A stretch of DNA of 7,251 nucleotides from an uncultured Bacilli bacterium (GCA_934202505.1 CAKPXW010000089.1:1-7251); one strand, 5' to 3'. Positions 1-7,174 are shown, counted from the stretch's first letter. Program-made: numbers and translations. The notes: a model not told the origin generated them from the letters alone.

Positions 1-1
1 A

Positions 2-1054
2 TTCACAACAAATGATCCTGATCAAAATGGAAAAAATGATACATATGGAATCTCTCCTTTTGGAGAAACTTTCTATCTAAATCCTTTATATCATGCTTTT
101 GGAGTTACTCCAGATTATGATTTAGATAGTAATAATGATCCTACATATATGTATCTTACTAATGAATTTAAATCTTTTTTAACTTGGTTTAATAAAATGT
201 ATAAAAATGGATATGTTGATCCACAATTTGCTACTAATAAAAATTCAGATGATCGAACAAAATTTTATGAAGGTAAAGTAGGAATGCTTATTACTAATGC
301 CGAAAACCATGTTACTTGGATAGGCGATGCTTTTGATAATGCTAATGGTTTAAATGAAGATGGAACTAGTAAGTTTACTTTTGGACCTGCACCAGTTGGT
401 ACAAAAAATCTTGGAAAAGAAGGCGCATCTGGATTTTCTGATTGGGGCGGATGGTGGGGAGGATATTCAATCTCTAAAGATTGTAAAGATCCTCACGCTG
501 CTTTAAGATTTTTAAATTTTATGTACTCTCCTGAAGGAAATAAATTAAGAAATTATGGTATAAAAGGCACTCACTATGATGAGGTAGATGGTAAAATAAT
601 TCCAAATATTGCAAATAGAAATAATGAACCAAATGATACTTTTGTAACTAATAAGGATGCAAATGGAAATTCTATACCAAATGGATATTATAAATTTGGT
701 AGTGCTTTTTGTGGAAATATTGTTTGGGATGAGAATAATACTTCATGCCATCTTCTAATTGTTCCAGAAATAATTAATACAAAATATGCATCTTTAATTG
801 AACTTGGTGTTAAATACAATACATTATCTACATCAAGACTTACAAATGTAACAGGATTTTATTCATCATATACAACAAAAATGAAAAAAATTGTTGATGA
901 ATCTAATTCTTATGCAATAAATGCCATTATGGGGAATAAAAATTTAACATCAGATTACGACTCATTAATGAATACAATTCAAACTAAAACATATGATTGG
1001 AATAATGTTAAAAAAATGATTAAAGAAGTAGCTAGCAAGGCAGGTATTATATAA
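2..1054 (+). CDS. Extracellular sugar-binding protein of an ABC transporter (LipO/LplA-like), 5'-truncated
   Basis: This is the C-terminal 350 residues of a family 1-type solute-binding protein; the frame is open to the window edge, so the ATG at 149 is internal and not the start. It would capture an oligosaccharide outside the cell for an ABC importer. The visible part begins with an EF-hand-like loop (DPDQNGKNDTYG, residues 5-16 of the fragment). Next come a block typical of the family (FLTWFNKMYKNGYVDP), FYEGKVGM, a Trp/Gly-rich stretch (DWGGWWGGYSISK) and the late motif YGIKGTHYDEVDGKI, all as I recall from LipO/LplA/YtcQ-like proteins. Such systems usually have two permeases (LplB/YtcP-like) and share an ATPase; none is in the window. 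The signal peptide is off the window. The stop TAA shares its last base with the next gene's ATG (TAATG), so the two are probably cotranscribed and coupled. Family assignment is fairly sure; the ligand is unknown. Confidence 0.88.
   Translation, partial: FTTNDPDQNGKNDTYGISPFGETFYLNPLYHAFGVTPDYDLDSNNDPTYMYLTNEFKSFLTWFNKMYKNGYVDPQFATNKNSDDRTKFYEGKVGMLITNAENHVTWIGDAFDNANGLNEDGTSKFTFGPAPVGTKNLGKEGASGFSDWGGWWGGYSISKDCKDPHAALRFLNFMYSPEGNKLRNYGIKGTHYDEVDGKIIPNIANRNNEPNDTFVTNKDANGNSIPNGYYKFGSAFCGNIVWDENNTSCHLLIVPEIINTKYASLIELGVKYNTLSTSRLTNVTGFYSSYTTKMKKIVDESNSYAINAIMGNKNLTSDYDSLMNTIQTKTYDWNNVKKMIKEVASKAGII
14..52 (+). other. EF-hand-like calcium-binding loop in the solute-binding protein
   Basis: The encoded loop reads D-P-D-Q-N-G-K-N-D-T-Y-G, with acidic or amide ligands at loop positions 1, 3, 5 and 9 and the conserved glycine at position 6. 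Calcium sites of this DxDxNGxxD type are known in large sugar-binding proteins such as the alginate-binding AlgQ proteins. The final bidentate acid of a classical EF-hand is absent at position 12 (Gly). Calcium binding is inferred, not shown. Confidence 0.5.
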
Positions 1055-2322
1055 TGAATTTAAAAATATTATCTATGGCTTTATCAACTATAATGTTGAC
1101 TAGTTTAACAGGCTGTAAAAATGTTGAACCATCTATTAATTATCAAGAAAAGTATGGTGAAAATTTTAATCTTGAAAATACTAAAGCTAATAAAGAATTT
1201 GTGTATGGAATGGGAGATCTTGCTTGGTCGGAATATTCTTGGAATGCAGAAGGGAAAAAAATCGATTATAAACAAACATCTAAATTGATGAATGCTATGG
1301 GAGTTAAAAGTGTTAGAGTATGGTTGCATTGTAATTGGATTATGAATGATCCAAATACTTTTAATGAAAAAGGATTGACTTTAGCTAAAGATATCGTAAA
1401 TGACTTAGATTCTTATAATTTTCAACTTATTGGTATGAATCATTCTAATTTCCATAAATCATCTTATTCAAATTCATCATCTACGGTTGCAAAACCCGCT
1501 CGTGATTTAAGTGAAAATAGTTATTATTTACAATGGCTAGATGAATATGAACTTACTTGGTATAATTTAGTTTCTCAATTTCCAACAATAACTTATTGGG
1601 AAATTGATAATGAATCAAATATTGATACTTTTTTTGCAAAATTAGGAGGAGGAACCTTCTCATTAAAAGAAAAAGCTGATATTTTTACTGATATGTTATA
1701 TTTTGCAAGTAAAGGAATTCATAGAGCAAATCCTAATGCTATTACCATAATGGGTGGACTTGTAATTGATACTGCAGAAACTTTTTTAGAATATATCTAT
1801 GATAATATTGCCAAAGATGATGCTTTTAGTAATTATCCAGATGATTATTTCCAAGTCGCAGCATGGCATCCATATATGGATTCATTTACCAAAGAAAAAT
1901 TTACTAGAACAAATAATGATATTTATGAGGTAATTAAAAGACGCGAAGGTAAAGATAAAAAAGTGTTTTTGACTGAATTTGGTTTTTCTGAAGGAGCAGT
2001 TAGTGTAAATAGTCAAAAAACTTATATAAAAGAAGCCTATGATATTATAAAAAATGATTTACCATATGTAGAATCATGTCATTATTTTAGAATGTATGAT
2101 GATTTAAATTCCACTTGGGGAAGTAGCAAAGAAAAAACTTTTGGATTATACACAGATCCAAAAGAAAAAGGAATGATTAATGCTGAAGGAAAATACCAAA
2201 ATGAAGTAAAAGCTTCTCCTAAAGAAACAGCTTATGTCTATCAAGATATGGCCAAAGGACAAGGCTCTCTTACTACATATGCTGAACTATTAAAACAATT
2301 AGAGACCAATAATGAAAAATAG
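1054..2322 (+). CDS. Lipoprotein with clan GH-A glycoside hydrolase-like domain (first of a tandem pair)
   Basis: This is a 422-residue predicted surface lipoprotein. The signal peptide has a short basic start, a hydrophobic core and the lipobox LTGC, with the acylated Cys at 21. The rest reads as a (beta/alpha)8 barrel of clan GH-A: SVRVW (Arg88) on an early strand, LIGMNH (His130), the acid/base motif YWEIDNE (Asn186-Glu187) at the end of strand 4, AWHPY (His272, Tyr274) and the nucleophile motif VFLTEFG (Glu308) on strand 7. The 121 residues between the two glutamates suit a retaining clan GH-A enzyme. The strand-8 region (HYFRMYDD, ~343-350) lacks the tryptophan common there. The exact family (GH39-, GH5- or related) cannot be fixed by eye, and the substrate is unknown. 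The start overlaps the previous stop; the upstream site (AAGGCAGGT, 1037-1045) is a modest ribosome binding site, consistent with coupling. The gene overlaps the next, its paralogue, by 11 bases. Confidence 0.82.
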   Translation: MNLKILSMALSTIMLTSLTGCKNVEPSINYQEKYGENFNLENTKANKEFVYGMGDLAWSEYSWNAEGKKIDYKQTSKLMNAMGVKSVRVWLHCNWIMNDPNTFNEKGLTLAKDIVNDLDSYNFQLIGMNHSNFHKSSYSNSSSTVAKPARDLSENSYYLQWLDEYELTWYNLVSQFPTITYWEIDNESNIDTFFAKLGGGTFSLKEKADIFTDMLYFASKGIHRANPNAITIMGGLVIDTAETFLEYIYDNIAKDDAFSNYPDDYFQVAAWHPYMDSFTKEKFTRTNNDIYEVIKRREGKDKKVFLTEFGFSEGAVSVNSQKTYIKEAYDIIKNDLPYVESCHYFRMYDDLNSTWGSSKEKTFGLYTDPKEKGMINAEGKYQNEVKASPKETAYVYQDMAKGQGSLTTYAELLKQLETNNEK

Positions 2323-3511
2323 TAAATATTGGCTATTAATTATAATTTTTGCTGCCTCGTGTAATAAAATAAAACCAATTTCATCAACAAACTATACTGA
2401 ACTAGATTATGGGAAAAATTATAAAGAAGAAAATACATTAGTTAATAATGAATTTCTTGCTGGAATGTGTTATATGCAATATGAATGGCAAGATAAGTTA
2501 AATGATGACTATGTATTACAAGCCATGAAAAATATGGGCGTTAAAAGTTTACGAACATGGATGCATTTTTCTTATTTTCTAGAAAATCCAAATACCATTA
2601 AACAAGATAATGTAAAGAAGATGCATGATTATCTTACCAAAGCAATTGATATGGGTTTTCAAATTATAGGAATGAATCATTATTCATATCATGAAAAAGG
2701 ATATTTTTCAATTGGTAAAGAAAAAAGAATGGATTTTGAAAATGAAGTTTCAAAATATAATATTTGGCTTGATAATTATGAATTATCATGGTATACATTG
2801 GCAAATGAGTTTTCGGAAATAGCCTATTGGGAAATCGATAATGAAATAAATAATCCAGATTTCATGTATATAGATGGTCAAAAAAATAATGTGTTAAATC
2901 AAAAGGAAATGGCGCATATTGCGCTTGATATGTTATATAAAGGATCAAATGGCATCCATAAAGCAAATCCCAATGCTAATACTATAATGGGAGGATTAGT
3001 TGATTCTTGTGGCCTTGGAAAAGGAAGTTCCTATAATGGTATTTATACAGGAACAAACAAAGAATTTTTAGAAATATTATATGATTATATTGCTTCAGGA
3101 GAACATGGTTCTATATATCCAGATGATTTTTTTCAAATAGCTGCTTGGCATCCATATTATTATCAAAATAGTGCTGATGAATATTTTGTCTTAGAAAATA
3201 ATGCAATATATGAAATAATAAAAAAGCATGAAGGAAAAGATAAAAAAGTGTTTTTAACTGAGTTTGGGTGGAGTGATAATAATGTTAGTAATAAAGGACA
3301 AAATATTAAAGATTTATTTACAACATTAAAAAATCAAATGCCATATGTTGAATCTTTACATTACTTTTTATTATTTGATAAAACTGAAAATTTAGATGTT
3401 GGACTATATAATTATCCATTAGGCAATAATTGTTATCCTAAAGATAGTGCGCACGCCTATCAACAAGTTAATGGTGGAAAGGGAAAATTAGATTTTACTT
3501 TTAAAAAATAG
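2312..3511 (+). CDS. Lipoprotein with clan GH-A glycoside hydrolase-like domain (second of a tandem pair)
   Basis: This 399-residue protein is clearly paralogous to its upstream neighbour. Its signal peptide is short and ends in AASC (Cys17), a weaker lipobox because Ala replaces the usual Leu/Val/Ile at -3; lipid anchoring is likely but less certain. Matching barrel motifs are GVKSLRTW (Arg81), IIGMNH (His123), AYWEIDNE (Asn177-Glu178, acid/base), AAWHPY (His280, Tyr282) and VFLTEFGW (Glu317, nucleophile). Shared blocks also include HKANPNA, TIMGGLV and MPYVES. It differs by a Gly/Ser/Tyr-rich insertion around residues 231-249, which widens the Glu-Glu spacing to 139 residues, and by a shorter C-terminus. 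Both catalytic glutamates are kept, so it is probably an active retaining glycosidase with altered specificity. The start lies inside the previous gene and has only a weak ribosome binding site (AGAGA), suggesting translational coupling. A terminator follows the stop. Confidence 0.82.
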   Translation: MKNSKYWLLIIIFAASCNKIKPISSTNYTELDYGKNYKEENTLVNNEFLAGMCYMQYEWQDKLNDDYVLQAMKNMGVKSLRTWMHFSYFLENPNTIKQDNVKKMHDYLTKAIDMGFQIIGMNHYSYHEKGYFSIGKEKRMDFENEVSKYNIWLDNYELSWYTLANEFSEIAYWEIDNEINNPDFMYIDGQKNNVLNQKEMAHIALDMLYKGSNGIHKANPNANTIMGGLVDSCGLGKGSSYNGIYTGTNKEFLEILYDYIASGEHGSIYPDDFFQIAAWHPYYYQNSADEYFVLENNAIYEIIKKHEGKDKKVFLTEFGWSDNNVSNKGQNIKDLFTTLKNQMPYVESLHYFLLFDKTENLDVGLYNYPLGNNCYPKDSAHAYQQVNGGKGKLDFTFKK

Positions 3512-3526
3512 TACACATGCCATACT

Positions 3527-3569
3527 AAAACAAATATCTAGCAAAATAGGTTAGCGTATTTGTTTTTTT
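3527..3569 (+). terminator. Rho-independent terminator after the glycosidase pair
   Basis: A 10-bp outer stem (AAAACAAATA at 3527-3536 with TATTTGTTTT at 3557-3566) encloses a second 5-bp stem, CTAGC at 3538-3542 with GTTAG at 3550-3554 (one G-T wobble), and a 7-base loop. The 3' arm runs into a T tract at 3563-3569. The outer stem is A/T-rich, so efficiency may be partial and some transcripts may read into the esterase gene. Confidence 0.75.
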
Positions 3570-3587
3570 AATTTATAAATATAAAAT
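3560..3587 (+). promoter_or_regulatory. Possible weak sigma-A promoter for the esterase gene
   Basis: TTGTTT (3560-3565, 3 of 6 to TTGACA) and TAAAAT (3582-3587, 5 of 6 to TATAAT) are 16 bases apart and would give a leader of about 40 bases. In DNA this AT-rich such matches arise easily, and the -35 element overlaps the terminator's T tract, so this is tentative. Confidence 0.25.
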
Positions 3588-3623
3588 ACTAGGATATTTT
3601 AAATAAATATTATATACTTTTTT

Positions 3624-3630
3624 AGGTGAT
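3624..3630 (+). promoter_or_regulatory. Ribosome binding site that fixes the esterase start
   Basis: AGGTGAT matches the complement of the 16S rRNA 3' end and lies 4 bases before the ATG at 3635 (8 bases from the AGG core). The alternative GTG at 3626 lies inside this site and has no ribosome binding site of its own, so ATG 3635 is preferred. Confidence 0.75.
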
Positions 3631-3634
3631 AAAT

Positions 3635-4825
3635 ATGAAAAATAAATACTTATTAGTTATGTCTATTTTTTTAATTGGTTGTAATAAGCAAAATGTTAAT
3701 AGCCAAGATACAATAAGTTTTACTGAAAGTGAAGAAAGTAGTATATCGATTGAAAGTAATATTCAATCAGCAATTTTAGATGAAAAAATAACAGAAATAA
3801 ATTTTCAAAATGATTATTTAGAAAATGAATATGTAAAATTTATAGGAAAAACTTACTTTGAAAATAGTAAAGGTGTAGTATTAACTCAAAGCAATACTTA
3901 TTTTGAAATTTCTTTTATAGGTAGTTATTTAAAAGCTAGTATTAGTGCTTCTAGTAATGCTTATATTTCTATATTTTTAGATGATAATAAAAATCCATAT
4001 GAGGCAACAAAAATTCAATTAAATAATCTTACTACAAATAAAGTGTTACTTGAAAATCTTGAAAACAAAAAACATACTGTAAAAGTTTTTAAAATAAATG
4101 AAGCTAATTATAATAGTGTTTATTTAAGTGGGATTAATACTGATGGGAAATTCTTAAAAAAAGACACATCAAAAAAAATTAAAATTGAATATTTTGGAGA
4201 TTCAATAACTTGTGGATTTGGGGCAGAATCTACAAGTTCAACTACTTCTTTAGAAGAAAATGATGAAAATTCTACTTTAACTTATGCTTTTTATGCATCA
4301 TTATTTGCTAATGCTGATTTTCAAATGACTTGTGCTTCAGGTTGGGGAATGTATGCGGGAAATGGTGGAAACTATGATGCTATAATTCCACCATATATTA
4401 ATTATTGTGATTTTGAGAAAAAGCATCCTTGGGATACAAGTTTATTCATACCAGATATTGTAGTAATAAATCTTGGAACAAATGATTATTCTACTTATAG
4501 TTTTGGACCAAGAAGGGAAAAAACACAAAAAGAATTTTTAATAAATTTTGAAAATAGTTATACCATTTTTATAAATAATATTCATAGAACATATGGAAAT
4601 GATGTACCAATTTTAATGCTGTCTGACATGATGTTTATGGATGAAAACATTTCAAAAGCAATTGCAAATGTCGCAAGTAAAAATAAAAATTGCTATCATA
4701 TTAAGTCAAAATCAGCTTCAGTTGGAGGAAATTTAGTAGCCTATCATCCAAATTATCAAATGAATGTTGAAGCAGGAAATGAACTAATAGCTTATTTTGA
4801 ATTTTTATTAGGAGAAATTTGCTAA
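3635..4825 (+). CDS. CE2-like SGNH carbohydrate esterase, lipoprotein
   Basis: This is a predicted surface lipoprotein of 396 residues that would remove O-acetyl groups from a polysaccharide. The signal peptide ends in the lipobox LIGC (Cys16), followed by a Ser/Glu/Asn-rich linker to about residue 50. Residues ~60-170 resemble the N-terminal jelly roll of CE2 esterases (conserved-looking pieces: FEISFIGSYLKA, LENKKHTVKVFKINEA). The SGNH domain follows: block I FGDSITCGFGAE (nucleophile Ser190), block II ASGWGM (Gly236), PWDTS (Trp266), block III INLGTND (Asn283) and the catalytic His in YHPNYQ (His371). The residue three before that His, usually Asp in the triad, is Val368, so a Ser-His dyad is likely, as reported for some CE2 members. 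The GDSITCG block and two-domain order support CE2 over other SGNH families. It follows the glycosidase pair after a terminator, probably serving the same substrate. A GTG nine bases upstream is rejected as the start. Confidence 0.87.
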   Translation: MKNKYLLVMSIFLIGCNKQNVNSQDTISFTESEESSISIESNIQSAILDEKITEINFQNDYLENEYVKFIGKTYFENSKGVVLTQSNTYFEISFIGSYLKASISASSNAYISIFLDDNKNPYEATKIQLNNLTTNKVLLENLENKKHTVKVFKINEANYNSVYLSGINTDGKFLKKDTSKKIKIEYFGDSITCGFGAESTSSTTSLEENDENSTLTYAFYASLFANADFQMTCASGWGMYAGNGGNYDAIIPPYINYCDFEKKHPWDTSLFIPDIVVINLGTNDYSTYSFGPRREKTQKEFLINFENSYTIFINNIHRTYGNDVPILMLSDMMFMDENISKAIANVASKNKNCYHIKSKSASVGGNLVAYHPNYQMNVEAGNELIAYFEFLLGEIC

Positions 4826-4855
4826 ATTATAATTATTAAAAAAGATTTTTTATGG

Positions 4856-4884
4856 GTGCAAATTCAAAAAAATAGTAGTATAAT
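4856..4884 (+). promoter_or_regulatory. Sigma-A-type promoter of pnp
   Basis: A perfect -10 box TATAAT (4879-4884) lies 17 bases after a weak -35 GTGCAA (4856-4861, 3 of 6). Transcription would start near 4891, leaving a leader of only about 22 bases before the pnp ATG, too short for a large regulatory hairpin. Confidence 0.65.
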
Positions 4885-4900
4885 AGAAGCGTTGAAAATT

Positions 4901-4906
4901 AAGGAG
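4901..4906 (+). promoter_or_regulatory. Ribosome binding site of pnp
   Basis: AAGGAG lies 6 bases before the ATG at 4913, a near-ideal Shine-Dalgarno site and spacing that confirms this start. Confidence 0.85.
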
Positions 4907-4912
4907 AAATAA

Positions 4913-7114
4913 ATGAAAAAAGTATTTGAGTTAGAGTTCTATGGTAGAACACTAAAAGTGGAAGTTGGAGAACTTGCCAAACAAGCTAATGGTTCATGCT
5001 TGGTTAGATATGATGATACTGTAGTATTATCTACTGCTTGCGCTAAAAAAGAGCCAAAAACTGGAATTGACTTTTTCCCATTAACAGTATCTTTTGAAGA
5101 AAAATTATATTCTGTTGGAAAAATTCCAGGATCATTTTTAAGAAGAGAAGGAAGACCTAGTGAACATGCTATTTTAAGTTCTCGTCTTATTGACCGTCCT
5201 ATTAGACCTTTATTTGATGAAAATTTTAGAAATGAAGTTCAAATTGTAAACTATGCATTATCAGTTAATCCAGATGTAACTCCAGAAATGACTGCTTTAT
5301 TTGGATCATCACTTGCTTTATGTATTAGTGATATTCCATTTGTTACCCCAGTTGCTGGTGTAAAAGTTGCTTATGTAGATGGTAAGTTTATTGTTAACCC
5401 TACAAGAGAAGAATTAGCTGCTTCTTTAATTGATTTAACAGTTGCTGGAACAAAAGAAGCATTAAACATGGTTGAAGCTGGAGCTAAAGAAGTTAGTGAA
5501 GACTTAATGCTTGAAGCTTTAATGTTTGGCCATGAAAAGATTAAAGAATTAATTGCATTTGAAGAAAAAATTATCGCTGAAGTTGGTAAAGAAAAAATGG
5601 TTGTTGATTTATTTACCATTGATGAAGATATTAAAAATGAAGTTTGGGCAAAATGTAAAGATGACTTAGTTGCTGCTTGCAGAATTGAAGGCAAACTTGC
5701 GCGTTATAATAAAATAGATGAATTAACCCAAGCTGTTATAGATGAATATGAAGCTAAAGAATATAAAGATGATGAAGAACATGATTATGTTATGAAGCAA
5801 GTTGAAACTATAACACATGATATTGTAAAAGATGAAGTAAGAAGACTTATTTCAGAAGATAAAATTAGACCAGATGGCAGAAAAGTAGATGAAATTCGAC
5901 CACTTGATTCACAAGTAGATTTACTTCCACGTGTTCATGGTTCAGCATTATTTACTCGTGGTGAAACTCAAGTTATGTCTATTACTACTTTAGGTGCTTT
6001 AGGAGATCAACAAATTTTAGATAATTTAAATCCTGATGAAGAATTAAAGAGATTTATGCACCATTATAATTTCCCACCATTCTCAGTTGGTGAAACTGGA
6101 AAAATGGGAAATCCTGGAAGAAGAGAAATTGGCCATGGTGCTTTAGGAGAAAGAGCTTTACTTCAAGTTATGCCAAGTGAAGAAGAATTCCCATATACTG
6201 TAAGAGTTGTTTCTGAAGTATTAGAATCAAATGGATCATCTTCACAAGCTTCAATTTGTGCATCAACAATGTCATTGATGGCTGCAGGTGTACCAATTAA
6301 ACGTCCAGTTGCTGGTGTTGCTATGGGACTTATTAGTTCTGGTGATTTAAATACTTGTCCATATACTATCTTAACAGATATTCAAGGACAAGAAGACCAT
6401 TATGGTGATATGGACTTTAAAGTTGCTGGTACTACTGAAGGTATTACTGCTTTACAAATGGATATTAAGATTAAAGGTATTACAAAAGAAATATTCAAAC
6501 AAGCTTTAGCTCAAGCTCATAAAGCACGTCTTGAAATTCTTGACAATATGATGGGAGCAATTAGTGAAGTACGTCCTGACGTATCAAAATATGCGCCAAA
6601 ACTTACATCATTTAGAATTAATCCTGATAAGATTAGAGAAGTTATTGGTCAAGGTGGAAAAACAATTAATGAAATTATTGCGGCTTGTGATAATGTTAAG
6701 ATTGATATTGAAGATGATGGAAGAGTTGTTATTTATCATCAAGATAGAGAAACTATTGAAAAGGCTCGTAATATGATTGAAGATATTGTAAAAGAAGCAA
6801 AAGTAGGCGAAATATATGTTGGTACAGTTGTAAGAATTGAAGCATATGGAGCATTTATCAATTTATTTAAAGGTTGTGATGCTTTACTTCATGTATCAAA
6901 TATTTCATATGAACGTGTAAACCATCCAAAAGATGTATTACATATTGGCGATAAAGTAAAAGTTATCGTAACTGAAATAGATGAAAAAGGCCGTGTAAAT
7001 GTTTCTGCTAAAGACTTACTTCCTCGTCCTGAAAAAAAGAAAAAAGAAGTAAAAGTTGAAGAAACTGTAAAAACTGAAAAAGTTGAAAAAGTAGAAGAAA
7101 CAAAAGAAAACTAA
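4913..7114 (+). CDS. pnp: Polynucleotide phosphorylase (PNPase)
   Basis: PNPase (733 residues) is a cytoplasmic trimer that degrades RNA 3' to 5' with phosphate, releasing nucleoside diphosphates, and can also add 3' tails. Domains in order: first RNase PH fold (~10-143, with FLRREGRPSE and SRLIDRPIRPLF), the helical linker domain (~150-310), the second, catalytic RNase PH fold (~318-550), a KH domain (~560-620, GxxG loop Gly579-Gly582) and an S1 domain (~630-702, VGEIYVGTV and GAFINLF). The phosphate-binding NGSSS (440-444) and the catalytic Asp495, Asp501 and Lys503 in EDHYGDMDFK are intact; they match E. coli Asp486, Asp492 and Lys494. It is slightly longer than usual (~700-710) because of a Lys/Glu/Val-rich tail from about 705. 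It has its own promoter and terminator and no functional tie to the glycan genes upstream. The common neighbour rpsO is not next to it here. Confidence 0.98.
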   Translation: MKKVFELEFYGRTLKVEVGELAKQANGSCLVRYDDTVVLSTACAKKEPKTGIDFFPLTVSFEEKLYSVGKIPGSFLRREGRPSEHAILSSRLIDRPIRPLFDENFRNEVQIVNYALSVNPDVTPEMTALFGSSLALCISDIPFVTPVAGVKVAYVDGKFIVNPTREELAASLIDLTVAGTKEALNMVEAGAKEVSEDLMLEALMFGHEKIKELIAFEEKIIAEVGKEKMVVDLFTIDEDIKNEVWAKCKDDLVAACRIEGKLARYNKIDELTQAVIDEYEAKEYKDDEEHDYVMKQVETITHDIVKDEVRRLISEDKIRPDGRKVDEIRPLDSQVDLLPRVHGSALFTRGETQVMSITTLGALGDQQILDNLNPDEELKRFMHHYNFPPFSVGETGKMGNPGRREIGHGALGERALLQVMPSEEEFPYTVRVVSEVLESNGSSSQASICASTMSLMAAGVPIKRPVAGVAMGLISSGDLNTCPYTILTDIQGQEDHYGDMDFKVAGTTEGITALQMDIKIKGITKEIFKQALAQAHKARLEILDNMMGAISEVRPDVSKYAPKLTSFRINPDKIREVIGQGGKTINEIIAACDNVKIDIEDDGRVVIYHQDRETIEKARNMIEDIVKEAKVGEIYVGTVVRIEAYGAFINLFKGCDALLHVSNISYERVNHPKDVLHIGDKVKVIVTEIDEKGRVNVSAKDLLPRPEKKKKEVKVEETVKTEKVEKVEETKEN

Positions 7115-7120
7115 AAATAT

Positions 7121-7152
7121 AAAAAGGAAATGAGAAATCATTTCCTTTTTTT
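7121..7152 (+). terminator. Rho-independent terminator of pnp
   Basis: A perfect 13-bp stem (AAAAAGGAAATGA at 7121-7133 with TCATTTCCTTTTT at 7138-7150) is closed by a GAAA tetraloop (GNRA type) and ends in a run of seven Ts (7146-7152), starting 6 bases after the stop. The A run opposite the T tract could also let it act on transcripts from the other strand. Confidence 0.93.
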
Positions 7153-7174
7153 AAAACAAAAAAAGGTTGAATAA

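Noticed and set aside
149..151. ATG as the start of the solute-binding protein
   Set aside because: The frame is open back to position 2 and the upstream residues carry a clear family motif (DPDQNGKNDTYG), so this Met is internal.
1105..1329. Minus-strand 74-codon frame
   Set aside because: It lies antisense inside the first GH-A gene, and its Ile/Phe-rich composition is that of AT-rich antisense; no domain is recognisable.
3613..3618. TATACT as a -10 box for the esterase gene
   Set aside because: No -35 at the right distance (TAGGAT), and transcription would start within the ribosome binding site.
4836..4852. A-run/T-run palindrome (TTAAAAAAGATTTTTTAT) as a terminator of the esterase gene
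   Set aside because: The stem is all A/T with a two-base loop, so it cannot form a stable hairpin; it is probably just AT-rich spacer upstream of the pnp promoter.
5371..5694. Minus-strand 107-codon frame
   Set aside because: It lies antisense within pnp, is Ser/Ala-rich as expected for the complement of Glu/Ala codons, and shows no domain.
6564..6776. Plus-strand 70-codon frame
   Set aside because: It is an out-of-frame shadow within the KH-domain region of pnp.
7030..7045. A7-G-A6 run in pnp as a programmed slippage site
   Set aside because: It lies in the Lys-rich tail after all domains and the frame stays intact; Lys codons in an AT-rich genome explain it.
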